NCBI RefSeq assembly: GCF_001713475.1
Contig: NZ_CP016499.1
Location: forward strand, 3,969,501-4,033,500
Source: Agrobacterium sp. RAC06
GTDB lineage: Bacteria; Pseudomonadota; Alphaproteobacteria; Rhizobiales; Rhizobiaceae
Reading direction: 5' to 3'
Length of the DNA stretch: 64,000 nucleotides
Under the pieces are notes generated by a model. The model had not been told where the DNA came from and searched no databases. It worked only from the letters and a program-made list of their open reading frames with translations. A program made the translations under genes and the position numbers. Below are positions 35,274 through 43,635 of the stretch, in pieces (positions within the stretch are counted from its first letter, which is position 1; each line of letters starts with the position of its first letter).

Positions 35274-36164
35274 ATGACGCTTGCGCAACAAATAAACCTT
35301 TCCGGCTCCACCGACATCACGCCGTCAGGTTCGGACTATGAGACCGTGCGGCAGGTAGTCGAGATGCTGACGCTCGACTACCAGAGCCAACCATCGCTGG
35401 AGGTGATCGCCGAGCGGCTGGGCCAGTCGCCGACGCAATTGCAGAAGACGTTCACCCGCTGGGCGGGCCTTTCCCCCAAGGCCTTCCTCCAGGCCGTGAC
35501 GCTCGACCATGCCAAGCGGCTGCTGGGGCGCGAGGAATTGCCGCTGCTTGAGACGTCGCTTGAACTGGGTCTTTCCGGCCCCGGTCGCCTCCATGATCTC
35601 TTCGTCACTCATGAGGCAATGAGCCCCGGGGAGTGGAAGGCGCGCGGCGCAGGGCTGACCATCCGCTACGGCTACCATCCTTCGCCCTTCGGGCTGGCGC
35701 TTGTCATGATCACCGAGCGCGGGTTGGCGGGGCTCGCCTTTGCCGATGTCGGCGGCGAAGTCGCCTGTTTCGACGACATGGCGCAGCGCTGGCCGAATGC
35801 GCATTACGTCGAGGATATCGAGGCGACGGCGCCTTATGCGGCACGCGTCTTCCATCCGGAGCGCTGGTCTGCGGAAGAGCCCTTGCGCGTCGTGCTGATC
35901 GGCTCGGACTTCCAGATCAGAGTCTGGGAAAGCCTTCTCCAGATCCCGCTCGGCAAGGCCGTCACCTATTCCGACATCGCCCAAAAGATCGGTCAGCCGA
36001 CGGCCAGCCGTGCCGTGGGTGCTGCCGTCGGCCGCAACCCGATCTCGTTTGTCGTGCCCTGCCACCGGGCACTTGGCAAGAGCGGCGCGCTGACCGGCTA
36101 TCACTGGGGGCTGACCCGCAAGCGGGCCATGCTCGGCTGGGAGGCGGGGAAGGGGGGACTGTGA
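35274..36164 (+). CDS. Ada-like protein: AraC-type HTH plus O6-methylguanine methyltransferase
   Basis: This is a 296-residue fusion. Residues about 22-120 form an AraC-type DNA-binding domain (LEVIAERLGQSPTQLQKTF). Residues about 130-296 form a methyltransferase with the alkyl acceptor C263 in VVPCHRALG and GALTGYHWG after it. The N-terminal zinc/phosphotriester domain of E. coli Ada is absent, so the Cys-triggered transcriptional switch of Ada cannot work in the same way. It should repair O6-alkylguanine or O4-alkylthymine and may also bind DNA as a regulator. GAGG lies eight bases before the ATG. Confidence 0.9.
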   Translation: MTLAQQINLSGSTDITPSGSDYETVRQVVEMLTLDYQSQPSLEVIAERLGQSPTQLQKTFTRWAGLSPKAFLQAVTLDHAKRLLGREELPLLETSLELGLSGPGRLHDLFVTHEAMSPGEWKARGAGLTIRYGYHPSPFGLALVMITERGLAGLAFADVGGEVACFDDMAQRWPNAHYVEDIEATAPYAARVFHPERWSAEEPLRVVLIGSDFQIRVWESLLQIPLGKAVTYSDIAQKIGQPTASRAVGAAVGRNPISFVVPCHRALGKSGALTGYHWGLTRKRAMLGWEAGKGGL

Positions 36165-36201
36165 CGCTTTTCGAAATTGCGCTTCTGTGAGAGGATGGAT
36201 C

Positions 36202-36501
36202 ATGCGCAATACAGTTCAACTCCCTGAAGACATCAGCCGCCGGATCGACAGCCTGGTGGAGTCCGGTTGCTTCGATCATGCGGATGATGTGCTTCGCGAA
36301 GGACTTCGGCTTGTCGAGGAGAAGGCTGCCGGCGAAGCGGCCAAAGTAGAGGCTTTGAGACAAGCCGCCGACCTGGGCTTCGCAGATTTGGACCAGGGGC
36401 GTTTCACCGACGTGCCGGTCGAAAAGCTGGCGGACCATATCGCGAGGATCGGTCGCGACGCTATCCGCCAGGCGGACAAGCGGGTGAGGGGCGATGGTTG
36501 A
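36202..36501 (+). CDS. parD: ParD-like antitoxin
   Basis: This is a 99-residue type II antitoxin of the ParD/CopG class. The N-terminal ribbon-helix-helix is MRNTVQLPEDISRRIDSLV, then GCFDHADDVLREGLRLVEEK. The acidic/helical C-terminus would wrap the toxin. I start at ATG 36202, with GAGAGG eight bases upstream, not at the GTG 36187. Its end overlaps the toxin start by eight bases, the usual arrangement for a co-translated pair. It should repress its own promoter. Confidence 0.87.
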   Translation: MRNTVQLPEDISRRIDSLVESGCFDHADDVLREGLRLVEEKAAGEAAKVEALRQAADLGFADLDQGRFTDVPVEKLADHIARIGRDAIRQADKRVRGDG

Positions 36502-36862
36502 GGTCCGGCTTTCGACAGAAGCCGATGCCGACATCCTCGATATCCTAACCAGAACCTATGCTGACTTTGGCGGCGGCGCTCTGCTCCGCTATGAGTTTCT
36601 GATTGTCACTGCTCTCTCGGATCTCGCCGTCTCGAACTGGCGAAATGGCGTCGTGTCACGGCCTGAGCTTGGGCCTGGGATTCACAGCTACCATCTACGC
36701 CACAGCCGCGATCGGGCGCGCCATCCAAGTGGAATTGTTCGCCGGCCGCGACACTTCATACTCTATCGACATGTCATGGCAGAATTGATCGGTGTTGGAC
36801 GCATCCTGCATGATGCGATGGAGGTGGAACGACACCTGCCACTGATCTATGGCGACGAATAG
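36494..36862 (+). CDS. parE: ParE/RelE-superfamily toxin
   Basis: This is a 122-residue toxin of the ParE branch. The N-terminus VRLSTEADADILDILTRTYADFG and the C-terminal FILYRHVMAELIGVGRILHD match the ParE fold. The centre (about residues 45-80) is unusual, with several Arg/His-rich stretches and no typical LA..P..GR motif, so I am less sure of its activity. ParE toxins inhibit DNA gyrase. It is directly coupled to the ParD-like antitoxin. Confidence 0.75.
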   Translation: MVEVRLSTEADADILDILTRTYADFGGGALLRYEFLIVTALSDLAVSNWRNGVVSRPELGPGIHSYHLRHSRDRARHPSGIVRRPRHFILYRHVMAELIGVGRILHDAMEVERHLPLIYGDE

Positions 36863-36867
36863 GCGAC

Positions 36868-37848
36868 TTACGCAGTCGCCAGCCCCAACAACTCCCGCGC
36901 CGCCGCCTCATCGGTGATCAGCGTATTACACCCAATCCGCCGGATCGTCGCCCTGATGGCCTTGGCGCGATGCGCGCCGCCTGAGGACAGCACGATGTGC
37001 TTTGACTTTTTCAGCGTGTCCAAATCGACCGACATCACCCGCTCGTTGATCGGATGGGCAACCGAGTTCCCGTCCGCATCGAGGAAGTTGAACATGGTGT
37101 CGCAGACGCAGCCTGCGTCGACCAGCTCCATCAGGGTCTGATGGCTGATGAAGCCTTCGGAGAGCGAAGTGGAATGCGGGCCGATGTCGCCGCAGGAGAC
37201 GATGGCGAGGTCGAGGTTCTCGGCGAGGTCGTAGATCGCCTTCAGTCCGCATTCCTCGATCAGTGCCCGCTTCGTCGTAACCGAATCGACGAGCAGGGGT
37301 GCGAGGAACATGTAGCATTCGGCGCCGAGCTGGCTTGCCAGCCGCCAAGTATAGTCGATCGGGTTGGTCTGGCGGACTGCCACGATCCCGCCGAGCAGCG
37401 AGACGACCTTACAGTTCTCCCGGCCGGGCGACCGGAAACCGGCGAGCGAAGCCGTCATGGTGCGGCCCCAGCCGACGCCGATCGTCATGTCGTTGGTGAT
37501 GGCTTCGGTCAGGAACTGGCCGAGGGCGAGACCGACGGCTTTGGCGATCGAGGTGGCATCCTGGCTGTCCGACGAGGGCACGACAACGGCCTCGTCGAGG
37601 CCGTAGGCCTTTTCCAGCCGCACGGCGAGATCAACGCAGTCGGCGACGCCATCGCTGATCCAGATCTGGACCTCTGCTCGCTTTCGGGCTTCCTCCAGCA
37701 TGCGGATGACCGTCGATCGGCTGATGCCGAGACGGTCGGCCACGTCCTTTTGTGTCAGGCCCTCGTTGTAATAGAGCCAGGCGGCGCGGATGCGCAGCGC
37801 GGCTGCGTCCGAAAGGGTGGTGTGGGTCTCGCGTCGGAGCTTGGCCAA
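36868..37848 (-). CDS. SorC-family sugar-binding transcriptional regulator
   Basis: This is a 326-residue SorC/DeoR-type regulator. It has an N-terminal helix-turn-helix (about residues 18-60; YYNEGLTQKDVADRLGISRS). A sugar-phosphate-binding domain follows, with TIGVGWGRTMTASL, VVSLLGGI and SSGGAHRAKAIRA. The start is a TTG at 37848 preceded by GAGAGAG. It is divergent from the transaldolase gene and faces a candidate operator made of TATGTC/GACATA half-sites next to that gene's promoter. It probably responds to a pentose or sugar phosphate. Confidence 0.9.
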   Translation of the reverse strand: MAKLRRETHTTLSDAAALRIRAAWLYYNEGLTQKDVADRLGISRSTVIRMLEEARKRAEVQIWISDGVADCVDLAVRLEKAYGLDEAVVVPSSDSQDATSIAKAVGLALGQFLTEAITNDMTIGVGWGRTMTASLAGFRSPGRENCKVVSLLGGIVAVRQTNPIDYTWRLASQLGAECYMFLAPLLVDSVTTKRALIEECGLKAIYDLAENLDLAIVSCGDIGPHSTSLSEGFISHQTLMELVDAGCVCDTMFNFLDADGNSVAHPINERVMSVDLDTLKKSKHIVLSSGGAHRAKAIRATIRRIGCNTLITDEAAARELLGLATA

Positions 37849-37901
37849 GATCTCTCTCGAATGGGGAACTTCCAGCGGGCACTATCCGTTCTCATGGTAC
37901 T

Positions 37902-37957
37902 TATGTCAAATTCAAAGGACATATGTCTTGACTTTGCCGTCTGCGGATGGCGATAGT
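37902..37957 (+). promoter_or_regulatory. Predicted transaldolase promoter with adjoining SorC-type operator
   Basis: TATGTC (37902-37907) is followed after ten bases by GACATATGTC (37918-37927), a perfect 10-bp palindrome. Together they form three TATGTC-type half-sites. TTGACT (37928-37933) and GATAGT (37952-37957), 18 bases apart, form the likely promoter directly beside them. The divergent SorC protein is the probable ligand-controlled binder; this is inference. Confidence 0.6.
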
Positions 37958-38024
37958 CCGGGCAACGAGACCGGCGTGCAAATGCCGGTCCCCAACTCTT
38001 TTCGCGCAGCCGAAGGATAACCCG

Positions 38025-38981
38025 ATGACCTCGAAACTCGAACAGCTTCGTTCCATGACGACCGTCGTCGCCGATACCGGTGACATCGAGGCCGTCCGCC
38101 GTCTGAAGCCTGTCGATTGCACAACCAATCCGTCGATCGTTCTGAAGGCGCTCGGCACCGACGCGTTCCAGGATGCGTTTCAGGAAGCCATCACCTGGGG
38201 CAAGGCCAAGGGTGGCCAGGATGATGCCGTTATCGGCGCGATTGCCGACCGCATGGCAATCTCCGTCGGTGCTGCCTTGGCCGAACTGGTTCCGGGCCGC
38301 GTATCGACCGAAGTCGACGCCGACCTCTCCTTCGACACCAAGGCATCGATCGACAAGGCCCACCAGATCATCGCCGGCTATAAGGAGCGCGGCATCGAGA
38401 AGGATCGCATCCTGATCAAGCTCGCCTCCACCTGGGAAGGCATTCGGGCTGCCGAAGTGTTGCAGAAGGAAGGCATCGACTGCAATCTGACGTTGCTCTT
38501 CTCCAAGGCCCAGGCGATTGCCTGCGCCGAAGCCAAGGTCTTCCTCATCTCGCCCTTCGTCGGCCGTATCCTCGACTGGTACAAAAAGTCGACCGGTGAG
38601 GACTACACGTCCGAAACCGATCCGGGCGTTGTCTCGGTGCGCTCGATCTACAACTACTACAAGGCGAACGGCATCAACACGATCGTCATGGGCGCCTCCT
38701 TCCGCAATGCCGGTGAAATCGAAGCGCTGGCCGGTTGCGACCGTCTGACGATCAGCCCGCAGTTGCTTGATGAGCTGAATGCGGACCAGGGCACGCTTGC
38801 TCGCGCGCTGTCGCCCGATACGGTCAAGGCCGAGCCGCATGTCTCGCTCGACGAGAAGGCCTTCCGCTGGGCGATGAACCAGGATGCGATGGCGACTGAG
38901 AAGCTCGCCGAAGGTATTCGCGGGTTTGCCAAGGATATGGATACGCTGCGTGGCCAGATCGCCAAGGCACTGGCTGCCTGA
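38025..38981 (+). CDS. tal: Transaldolase B type
   Basis: This is a 318-residue transaldolase of the pentose phosphate pathway. It transfers a dihydroxyacetone unit between sedoheptulose 7-phosphate and glyceraldehyde 3-phosphate. The Schiff-base lysine is K132 in [12 protein letters not shown]17 and E96 are at the same positions as in E. coli TalB, as I recall that numbering. [12 protein letters not shown] and [18 protein letters not shown] are conserved. The start ATG 38025 has AAGGA eight bases upstream. A terminator follows at 39014. The divergent SorC regulator probably controls it. Confidence 0.96.
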   Translation: MTSKLEQLRSMTTVVADTGDIEAVRRLKPVDCTTNPSIVLKALGTDAFQDAFQEAITWGKAKGGQDDAVIGAIADRMAISVGAALAELVPGRVSTEVDADLSFDTKASIDKAHQIIAGYKERGIEKDRILIKLASTWEGIRAAEVLQKEGIDCNLTLLFSKAQAIACAEAKVFLISPFVGRILDWYKKSTGEDYTSETDPGVVSVRSIYNYYKANGINTIVMGASFRNAGEIEALAGCDRLTISPQLLDELNADQGTLARALSPDTVKAEPHVSLDEKAFRWAMNQDAMATEKLAEGIRGFAKDMDTLRGQIAKALAA

Positions 38982-39013
38982 TCAGGGAGCCGATCCGATA
39001 CTCCGGAGTTGGG

Positions 39014-39046
39014 AAATGGCCGTGGCGCAAGCTGCGGCCATTTTTC
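39014..39046 (+). terminator. Terminator after transaldolase
   Basis: AAATGGCCG (39014-39022) pairs with CGGCCATTT (39035-39043), followed by T residues. It lies 33 bases after the tal stop. Confidence 0.8.
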
Positions 39047-39087
39047 ATGTGTTCCAGACTGCTGGTACGCCTCCAGGGAGGAAGACC

Positions 39088-39478
39088 ATGGCGATCATGA
39101 CGGGCGGTTGCGCCTGCGGCAAAGTGCGGTTCGAAGCGGAGGGCGAGCCGGGTCGCGTCGGCATCTGCCACTGTCTCGACTGCCGCAAATACCATGGAGC
39201 CCCGTTCCACGCTTCGGCTATCTATCGCGATCATCAGGTGACGATCACCCGTGAGGCGCAGCTGTATGACGGCCGCTATTTCTCCGACCTGCGGCTCGCG
39301 GGTCTTCAATCAGAGCGGCGAGGAGGTGGAAGTGAATCTCGGATCGTTCGACGACATCAATGAGTTTCAGCCGAGCTACGAGCTTTGGACGATCCGATAT
39401 GAGGACTGGCTGCCGGCATTTCCGGTGGCGCACCGATACGAGCGGGACCGGCCGGAAGAGGGGCGCGGGAAAGAGTGA
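39088..39478 (+). pseudogene. GFA-family (glutathione-dependent formaldehyde-activating) protein, frameshifted
   Basis: The frame from ATG 39088 (AGGGAGGA upstream) encodes MAIMTGGCACGKVRFEAEG with the zinc motifs CxC and CHCLDCRKYHGAPF, up to YDGRYFSD near 39290. From there the family's C-terminal half continues in the next frame (CGSRVFNQSGEEVEVNLGSF, then YELWTIRYEDWLPAFP) to the stop at 39478. The junction around 39285-39300 lacks the usual FCPxCGS sequence. The frame change is +1, which fits a two-base deletion in codons for the lost Cys. The result is either a pseudogene or a sequencing error. The unshifted product would be a zinc protein of about 130 residues. Confidence 0.75.
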
Positions 39479-39949
39479 AGCACGGGTCTCCTCGCGATCA
39501 AGATGAGGGAAAGTTGTGCGGTTCGCCTGCTGCGGCAGCATCGCATCAATCGCGGGTAAAGCATGTTTGATCCGACTCTGGGCTGCAGAAAATTCTGCCT
39601 TAATGATTGACGAAGGGTTAATTTCTGCGCCATATCACACGAATGACGCGCCTCAGAATCCGCATCGGATTCGCCGGGGCGAGGGGCGGGATTTTCCGGC
39701 TAGGGTCATTTTGATGGCGAGGGAAGCAGAGATCAGCTCTGCTGCATGATGCCCAATCCAACGCCAGGCTCTGCAGAGCCATGTTTTCACTGAGATTGCG
39801 TCCGCAACAGTACTGCCAGATGTCGCGCGTTCTTCTATGCGCGCCTCGCAGGAACCGCGGGGCCATCGAGTCACCCTAAGGGGAGGCACGAGCCCTTTGT
39901 TTGGCCGCATTGCGTTTTTTTGAACAACAAGTCATTAGGGCGGGCGTTG
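39479..39949. other. 471-base leader region upstream of the octad-repeat gene
   Basis: No supported gene lies here. A TTGACG (39607-39612) with a weak CATATC (39631-39636) could be a promoter, which would leave an mRNA leader of about 300 bases. The leader contains a 7-bp stem GAATCCG-CAT-CGGATTC (39656-39672) and a perfect 14-bp palindrome GGCTCTGCAGAGCC (39767-39780). I cannot assign a riboswitch class. Confidence 0.45.
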
Positions 39950-42900
39950 ATGGCTACGATTATTCCTTCAGTGAGTATCAGTCAGATCAGGACGCTGGCG
40001 ACCTCGGCCATAGCGGCATTTACCAGCGAAGACGTCAATGCGCTCAGCTCCGCGCAGATCGCCGCATTGTCGTCGAAACAGATTTCTGCCTTCCAGACAG
40101 ACGATTTTGACGGGCTTTCATCCAGTCAGCTGCGTGCGGTCTCGGTCGCTGCGGTGCGCGGCTTGACCATCGATCAGCTCGCTGTCATCGACAGTGCCAA
40201 GATCATCGGGCTCCAGAGCCGTCAGCTGGGTGCGCTTTCTTCCGCCCAGATTAGAGCGCTTTCGCCCGAACAGTTCGATGCCCTGTCGACGTCCCAGCTG
40301 GCAGCGCTGACCAGCGTGGCGCTTGCCAGTCTCGAAACGGAGGATATCGCGACCCTTACCTCCACAGAGCTTTCCGCTCTGTCCACGCGCGCTCTATCCG
40401 GTCTGTCCTCAGCCAATTTCGCCGTGCTCACAAGCAGTCAGCTCTCCGGGCTGACCACAGCTCAGATCGCGTCTCTGTCCACCACTGTGATTGCTGGCCT
40501 GACCAGTGGCCAGATCGACGGTCTCTCCGCGCTGCAGGTCTCGGGTCTAACCTCGCGCCAGATTCCGGTGCTGACCACGCATGTAATCGCCTCCTTCGAT
40601 ACTGACCAGATTGCCGCCCTGAAGAGCAGTGCGGTGGCGGCCCTGTCGTCGGGACAGGTGGCAGCACTTTCGACGCAGCAGGTCGAGGTGTTGACGACCG
40701 GCCAGCTTGCCGCGCTCACGTCCGCCGGGATCAAAGGCCTCGGTTCTGATGATATCGATGTGCTGTCTGCGGATGATGTCGCCGCTATCGCGACGCGAAG
40801 CCTGGCTGGCCTTTCGGTCGACGTCTTTGCGTCACTCGGTTCCGAACAACTTACAAGCCTGGCCTCAGGCAAAATCGCTGCCTTGACCACGGCGCAGATC
40901 GCATCCCTGACTTCTGACCAGGTCAATGGTCTGACCCCCGCCCAGCTTTCCGGTCTGTCGAGCGCTCAAGTGAACGCGCTCAACTCTGGTACACTGCTTT
41001 CGTTCAGCACACTGCAGATCAGCGGCCTGTCCACTCGCGTGATCGCCATGCTGGGGTCAGCCAAGATCGCTGCGCTCGACAGCGCGCAGGTCGCTGCTCT
41101 CTCGACCTTGCAGATTGCCGCCCTGTCCTCGGCGGGCGTGGCCGGGCTCGGTATCGATGATCTCGCGACCTTTTCCTCGACTGAATTTGCAGCCCTGAAT
41201 TCCCGTGCGCTGCAGGGGCTGTCCGCAGTCCAGATCGCAAGCCTGCTATCGGCTCAGCTGAGTGCTCTTTCCACCGGTCAGATCGCGAGCCTGAAGACCG
41301 CTCAAGTGGCTGCGCTCGACAGCAATCAGATCGGCGCTTTAAGTACCGGCCAGATCGCGGCGCTTAACTCCGCTCAGGTTGTTGCACTCGGCAGCGTCAA
41401 TATCACCACTCTTTCGACAGAGCAGGTGGCAGCACTGAACAGCCGCGCCGTCAGTGCGCTTACCAGCGCACAACTCGATGCGATGACGAGCGACCAGATC
41501 GAGGCGCTGACGTCCGCTCAGATTGCAGCCCTGTCGTCGAGTGACGTTGCGGCTCTGTCGTCCGACGACTTGGAAACGTTCTCCACCATCGAGTTTGCCG
41601 CACTCAGTTCCACCGCCATCACTGGCATCTCCACGGCTGTCATTGGTAACCTCTCGACCACGCTGATTGCCGCGATGAACACGCGCGCCGTTGCAGCACT
41701 CAGTTCAGCGCAGATTGCCGCCATGACCTCGGCGCAGATCGCCGTCCTGTCGAGCGCCCAGATTGCAGCACTGTCTTCGACTTCGGTCGCCGCGCTCGGG
41801 GCCGATGACCTCTCGACCTTCGAGTCTGTCGACATTGCCGCCCTGCAGCCCCGTTCGCTCGCGGGACTGACGACCAGCGCGTTCGCCGCATTGACCTCAA
41901 GCCAGCTCATTGCACTTACCTCGGCCCAGATTGCAGCCCTTTCGGCCGCCATTGTCGGGTCGCTGAGCGCCAGTCAGCTGGATTCCTTCACCACGGACCA
42001 GATCGCGATCATGTCTTCTGGCCAGATCGCGGCGCTTTCGAATGATGCCCTTGCGTCGCTCGACACGGCGCAGATCAGGTCGATTAGTACCCGTGGCATC
42101 GCAGCTCTGACGTCACAACAGGTGGCTGCCCTGAGCACGGCGACGTTCGATGCCCTGACATCCGCGCAATTGGGTGCGCTGAGTTCCTCGGCTATCCGCG
42201 CCCTGACGGTCGGCGCTCTCGGGACCCTGACGTCTTCCGAGATCGCCGAACTGCCCTCCCGTGTTATCGAGGCGCTTTCGACCAGCGGCATAGCGGCTCT
42301 CACATCTGACCAGATTTCCAGCCTGACCGGCGTCCAGGTTGCTGCCCTGACAACGGCGCAAATCGATGTCCTGACCAGCGATCAGATCGACGCCCTTTCC
42401 ACGGAAGCCGTCGCCGGCCTCACCAGCACCCAGCTTCGGTCGCTGACGCCCGAGCAGTTCGGTTCTCTGTCCACCGACCAGATGCAATCCTTAAGCACGC
42501 GTGCACTCGCTGACCTTGGCAGCACTCTCTGGGCTGCGGTCGCCACTGCGGAATTTGCGGCCCTTTCGACCTCGCAGCTGGCAGCGCTCGGCAGCGCGGC
42601 GCTCGGTAGTGCCCAGCTCGATACGCTAACCTCTTCGGAACTCGCTGTACTGAGCACCCGGACCATTGCCTCCATCACACCAACATCTTTCACGACACTT
42701 GATACCGCCCAGCTCGCGGGGCTCACATCCGCGCAGGCCGCAGCGCTGACCACGGCGCAGATCGCCGGCCTGACCAGCGCGCATTTTGACGGTATGACGG
42801 CTGCCGCAATCGGTGCTCTGACCAGTACGCAACTGCGGGCACTCACGACGGATACATTCGGCTCGCTCTCCACAAGCCAGGTGGCCGCGATCAACACCCG

Positions 42901-43612
42901 CGCCTTTGCTGGCCTCGAGTCCGCGCAGATAACGGCGTTGTCCTCCGAGCAGATCGGTTCTCTGACCACAGCCCTGTTGGCATCGCTCTCCAGTGGGGCT
43001 ATCGCCGGCCTCACGACAGAAGACCTTGATGTGCTCGAATCGACCGATATCGCCGCCATCAGTTCGCGAGCGATTGCGGGACTGTCGACGGCGAACGTCG
43101 CAGCCCTCGACAGCGCTCAGCTTGGTGGATTGACCACGGCGCAGGTGAGTTCGCTGACGACAGCTCAGGTCCGGGCCCTCACGTCGGACCAAATCGTCAG
43201 CTTCTCGAGCGGCCAGTTCTCAGCTCTGACGTCTGCGCAAATCCGCAACCTGTCGACTAACAGCATCGTCGCATTGGGCACTGATAAAGTCGCCGCGCTG
43301 AACTCGCGGATTATCGGTGCGCTGTCCACCGAGCAACTTGTTGCCATGACCACGGCACAGATCGAGGCTCTGACCCCTGCTCAGGTTGGCGCCCTCGGTT
43401 CGGCCGCGATCCGTGCCCTCGAAGGTGCAGACCTGCAGCTCTTCTCCACGGAAGACATAGCCGCCATTGGCACGTCGGCAATTTCCGGCCTGTCGACCGA
43501 AGATATCGATGATCTCAGCACCGCCCAACTCCTTGCTTTGACGGCTCCGCAGGTTCAGGCAATGAACGACTCCCAGCTGGCGGCGGTGATCGCTGCTTAT
43601 CAGGAGATCTGA
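39950..43612 (+). CDS. Giant octapeptide-repeat protein of unknown function
   Basis: I do not recognise this 1,220-residue protein. Apart from six leading residues and a nine-residue tail (AVIAAYQEI), it consists of about 151 tandem octads. The consensus is (A/G/S)-L-(S/T)-(S/T)-x-Q-(I/L/V)-A, for example ALSSAQIA, GLTTAQIA and ALTSDQIE. Octads vary, and a second-order pattern recurs every 17 octads (see the repeat entry). There is no cysteine, almost no aromatic residue, no Sec signal and no visible RTX or cell-wall motif. Codon choice varies freely between repeats, so the repeat is kept by protein selection and is not recent DNA slippage. ATG 39950 (AGGG about ten bases upstream) is preferred over TTG 39920. 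A surface, scaffold or solenoid role is possible but unproven. No secretion gene is adjacent. Confidence 0.88.
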   Translation: MATIIPSVSISQIRTLATSAIAAFTSEDVNALSSAQIAALSSKQISAFQTDDFDGLSSSQLRAVSVAAVRGLTIDQLAVIDSAKIIGLQSRQLGALSSAQIRALSPEQFDALSTSQLAALTSVALASLETEDIATLTSTELSALSTRALSGLSSANFAVLTSSQLSGLTTAQIASLSTTVIAGLTSGQIDGLSALQVSGLTSRQIPVLTTHVIASFDTDQIAALKSSAVAALSSGQVAALSTQQVEVLTTGQLAALTSAGIKGLGSDDIDVLSADDVAAIATRSLAGLSVDVFASLGSEQLTSLASGKIAALTTAQIASLTSDQVNGLTPAQLSGLSSAQVNALNSGTLLSFSTLQISGLSTRVIAMLGSAKIAALDSAQVAALSTLQIAALSSAGVAGLGIDDLATFSSTEFAALNSRALQGLSAVQIASLLSAQLSALSTGQIASLKTAQVAALDSNQIGALSTGQIAALNSAQVVALGSVNITTLSTEQVAALNSRAVSALTSAQLDAMTSDQIEALTSAQIAALSSSDVAALSSDDLETFSTIEFAALSSTAITGISTAVIGNLSTTLIAAMNTRAVAALSSAQIAAMTSAQIAVLSSAQIAALSSTSVAALGADDLSTFESVDIAALQPRSLAGLTTSAFAALTSSQLIALTSAQIAALSAAIVGSLSASQLDSFTTDQIAIMSSGQIAALSNDALASLDTAQIRSISTRGIAALTSQQVAALSTATFDALTSAQLGALSSSAIRALTVGALGTLTSSEIAELPSRVIEALSTSGIAALTSDQISSLTGVQVAALTTAQIDVLTSDQIDALSTEAVAGLTSTQLRSLTPEQFGSLSTDQMQSLSTRALADLGSTLWAAVATAEFAALSTSQLAALGSAALGSAQLDTLTSSELAVLSTRTIASITPTSFTTLDTAQLAGLTSAQAAALTTAQIAGLTSAHFDGMTAAAIGALTSTQLRALTTDTFGSLSTSQVAAINTRAFAGLESAQITALSSEQIGSLTTALLASLSSGAIAGLTTEDLDVLESTDIAAISSRAIAGLSTANVAALDSAQLGGLTTAQVSSLTTAQVRALTSDQIVSFSSGQFSALTSAQIRNLSTNSIVALGTDKVAALNSRIIGALSTEQLVAMTTAQIEALTPAQVGALGSAAIRALEGADLQLFSTEDIAAIGTSAISGLSTEDIDDLSTAQLLALTAPQVQAMNDSQLAAVIAAYQEI
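39968..43582 (+). repeat. About 151 protein-level octads with a 17-octad super-repeat
   Basis: Octads start at residue 7 and stay in register for 110 units. Octad 111 has lost three residues (SAQLD, 42608-42622), after which register resumes to residue 1211. An acidic octad (x-D-D-L/I), then a T-F-S-S-x-E-F-A type, then an A-L-x-S-R-A-L type recur. The acidic octads start at residues 47, 127, 263, 399, 535, 615, 751, 887 (truncated), 1020 and 1156. The intervals are 80, 136, 136, 136, 80, 136, 136, 133 and 136 residues. An Arg octad (such as ALNSRAVS) also stands five octads before most of them. Confidence 0.88.
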
Positions 43613-43635
43613 GCCAGTAGATCAGGAATTGCCGC

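Noticed and set aside
39920..39949. TTG start for the octad-repeat protein, ten residues earlier
   Set aside because: ATG 39950 has a purine-rich site at a usable distance and begins directly before the first octad. The extension adds no recognisable signal.
39968..43582. CRISPR array or recent tandem DNA repeat
   Set aside because: The repetition is at protein level with eight-codon units. At DNA level the units differ strongly at synonymous sites and there are no spacers.
39950..43612. RTX adhesin or type I secretion substrate
   Set aside because: There is no Gly/Asp-rich nonapeptide, and no adjacent membrane fusion protein or ABC exporter.
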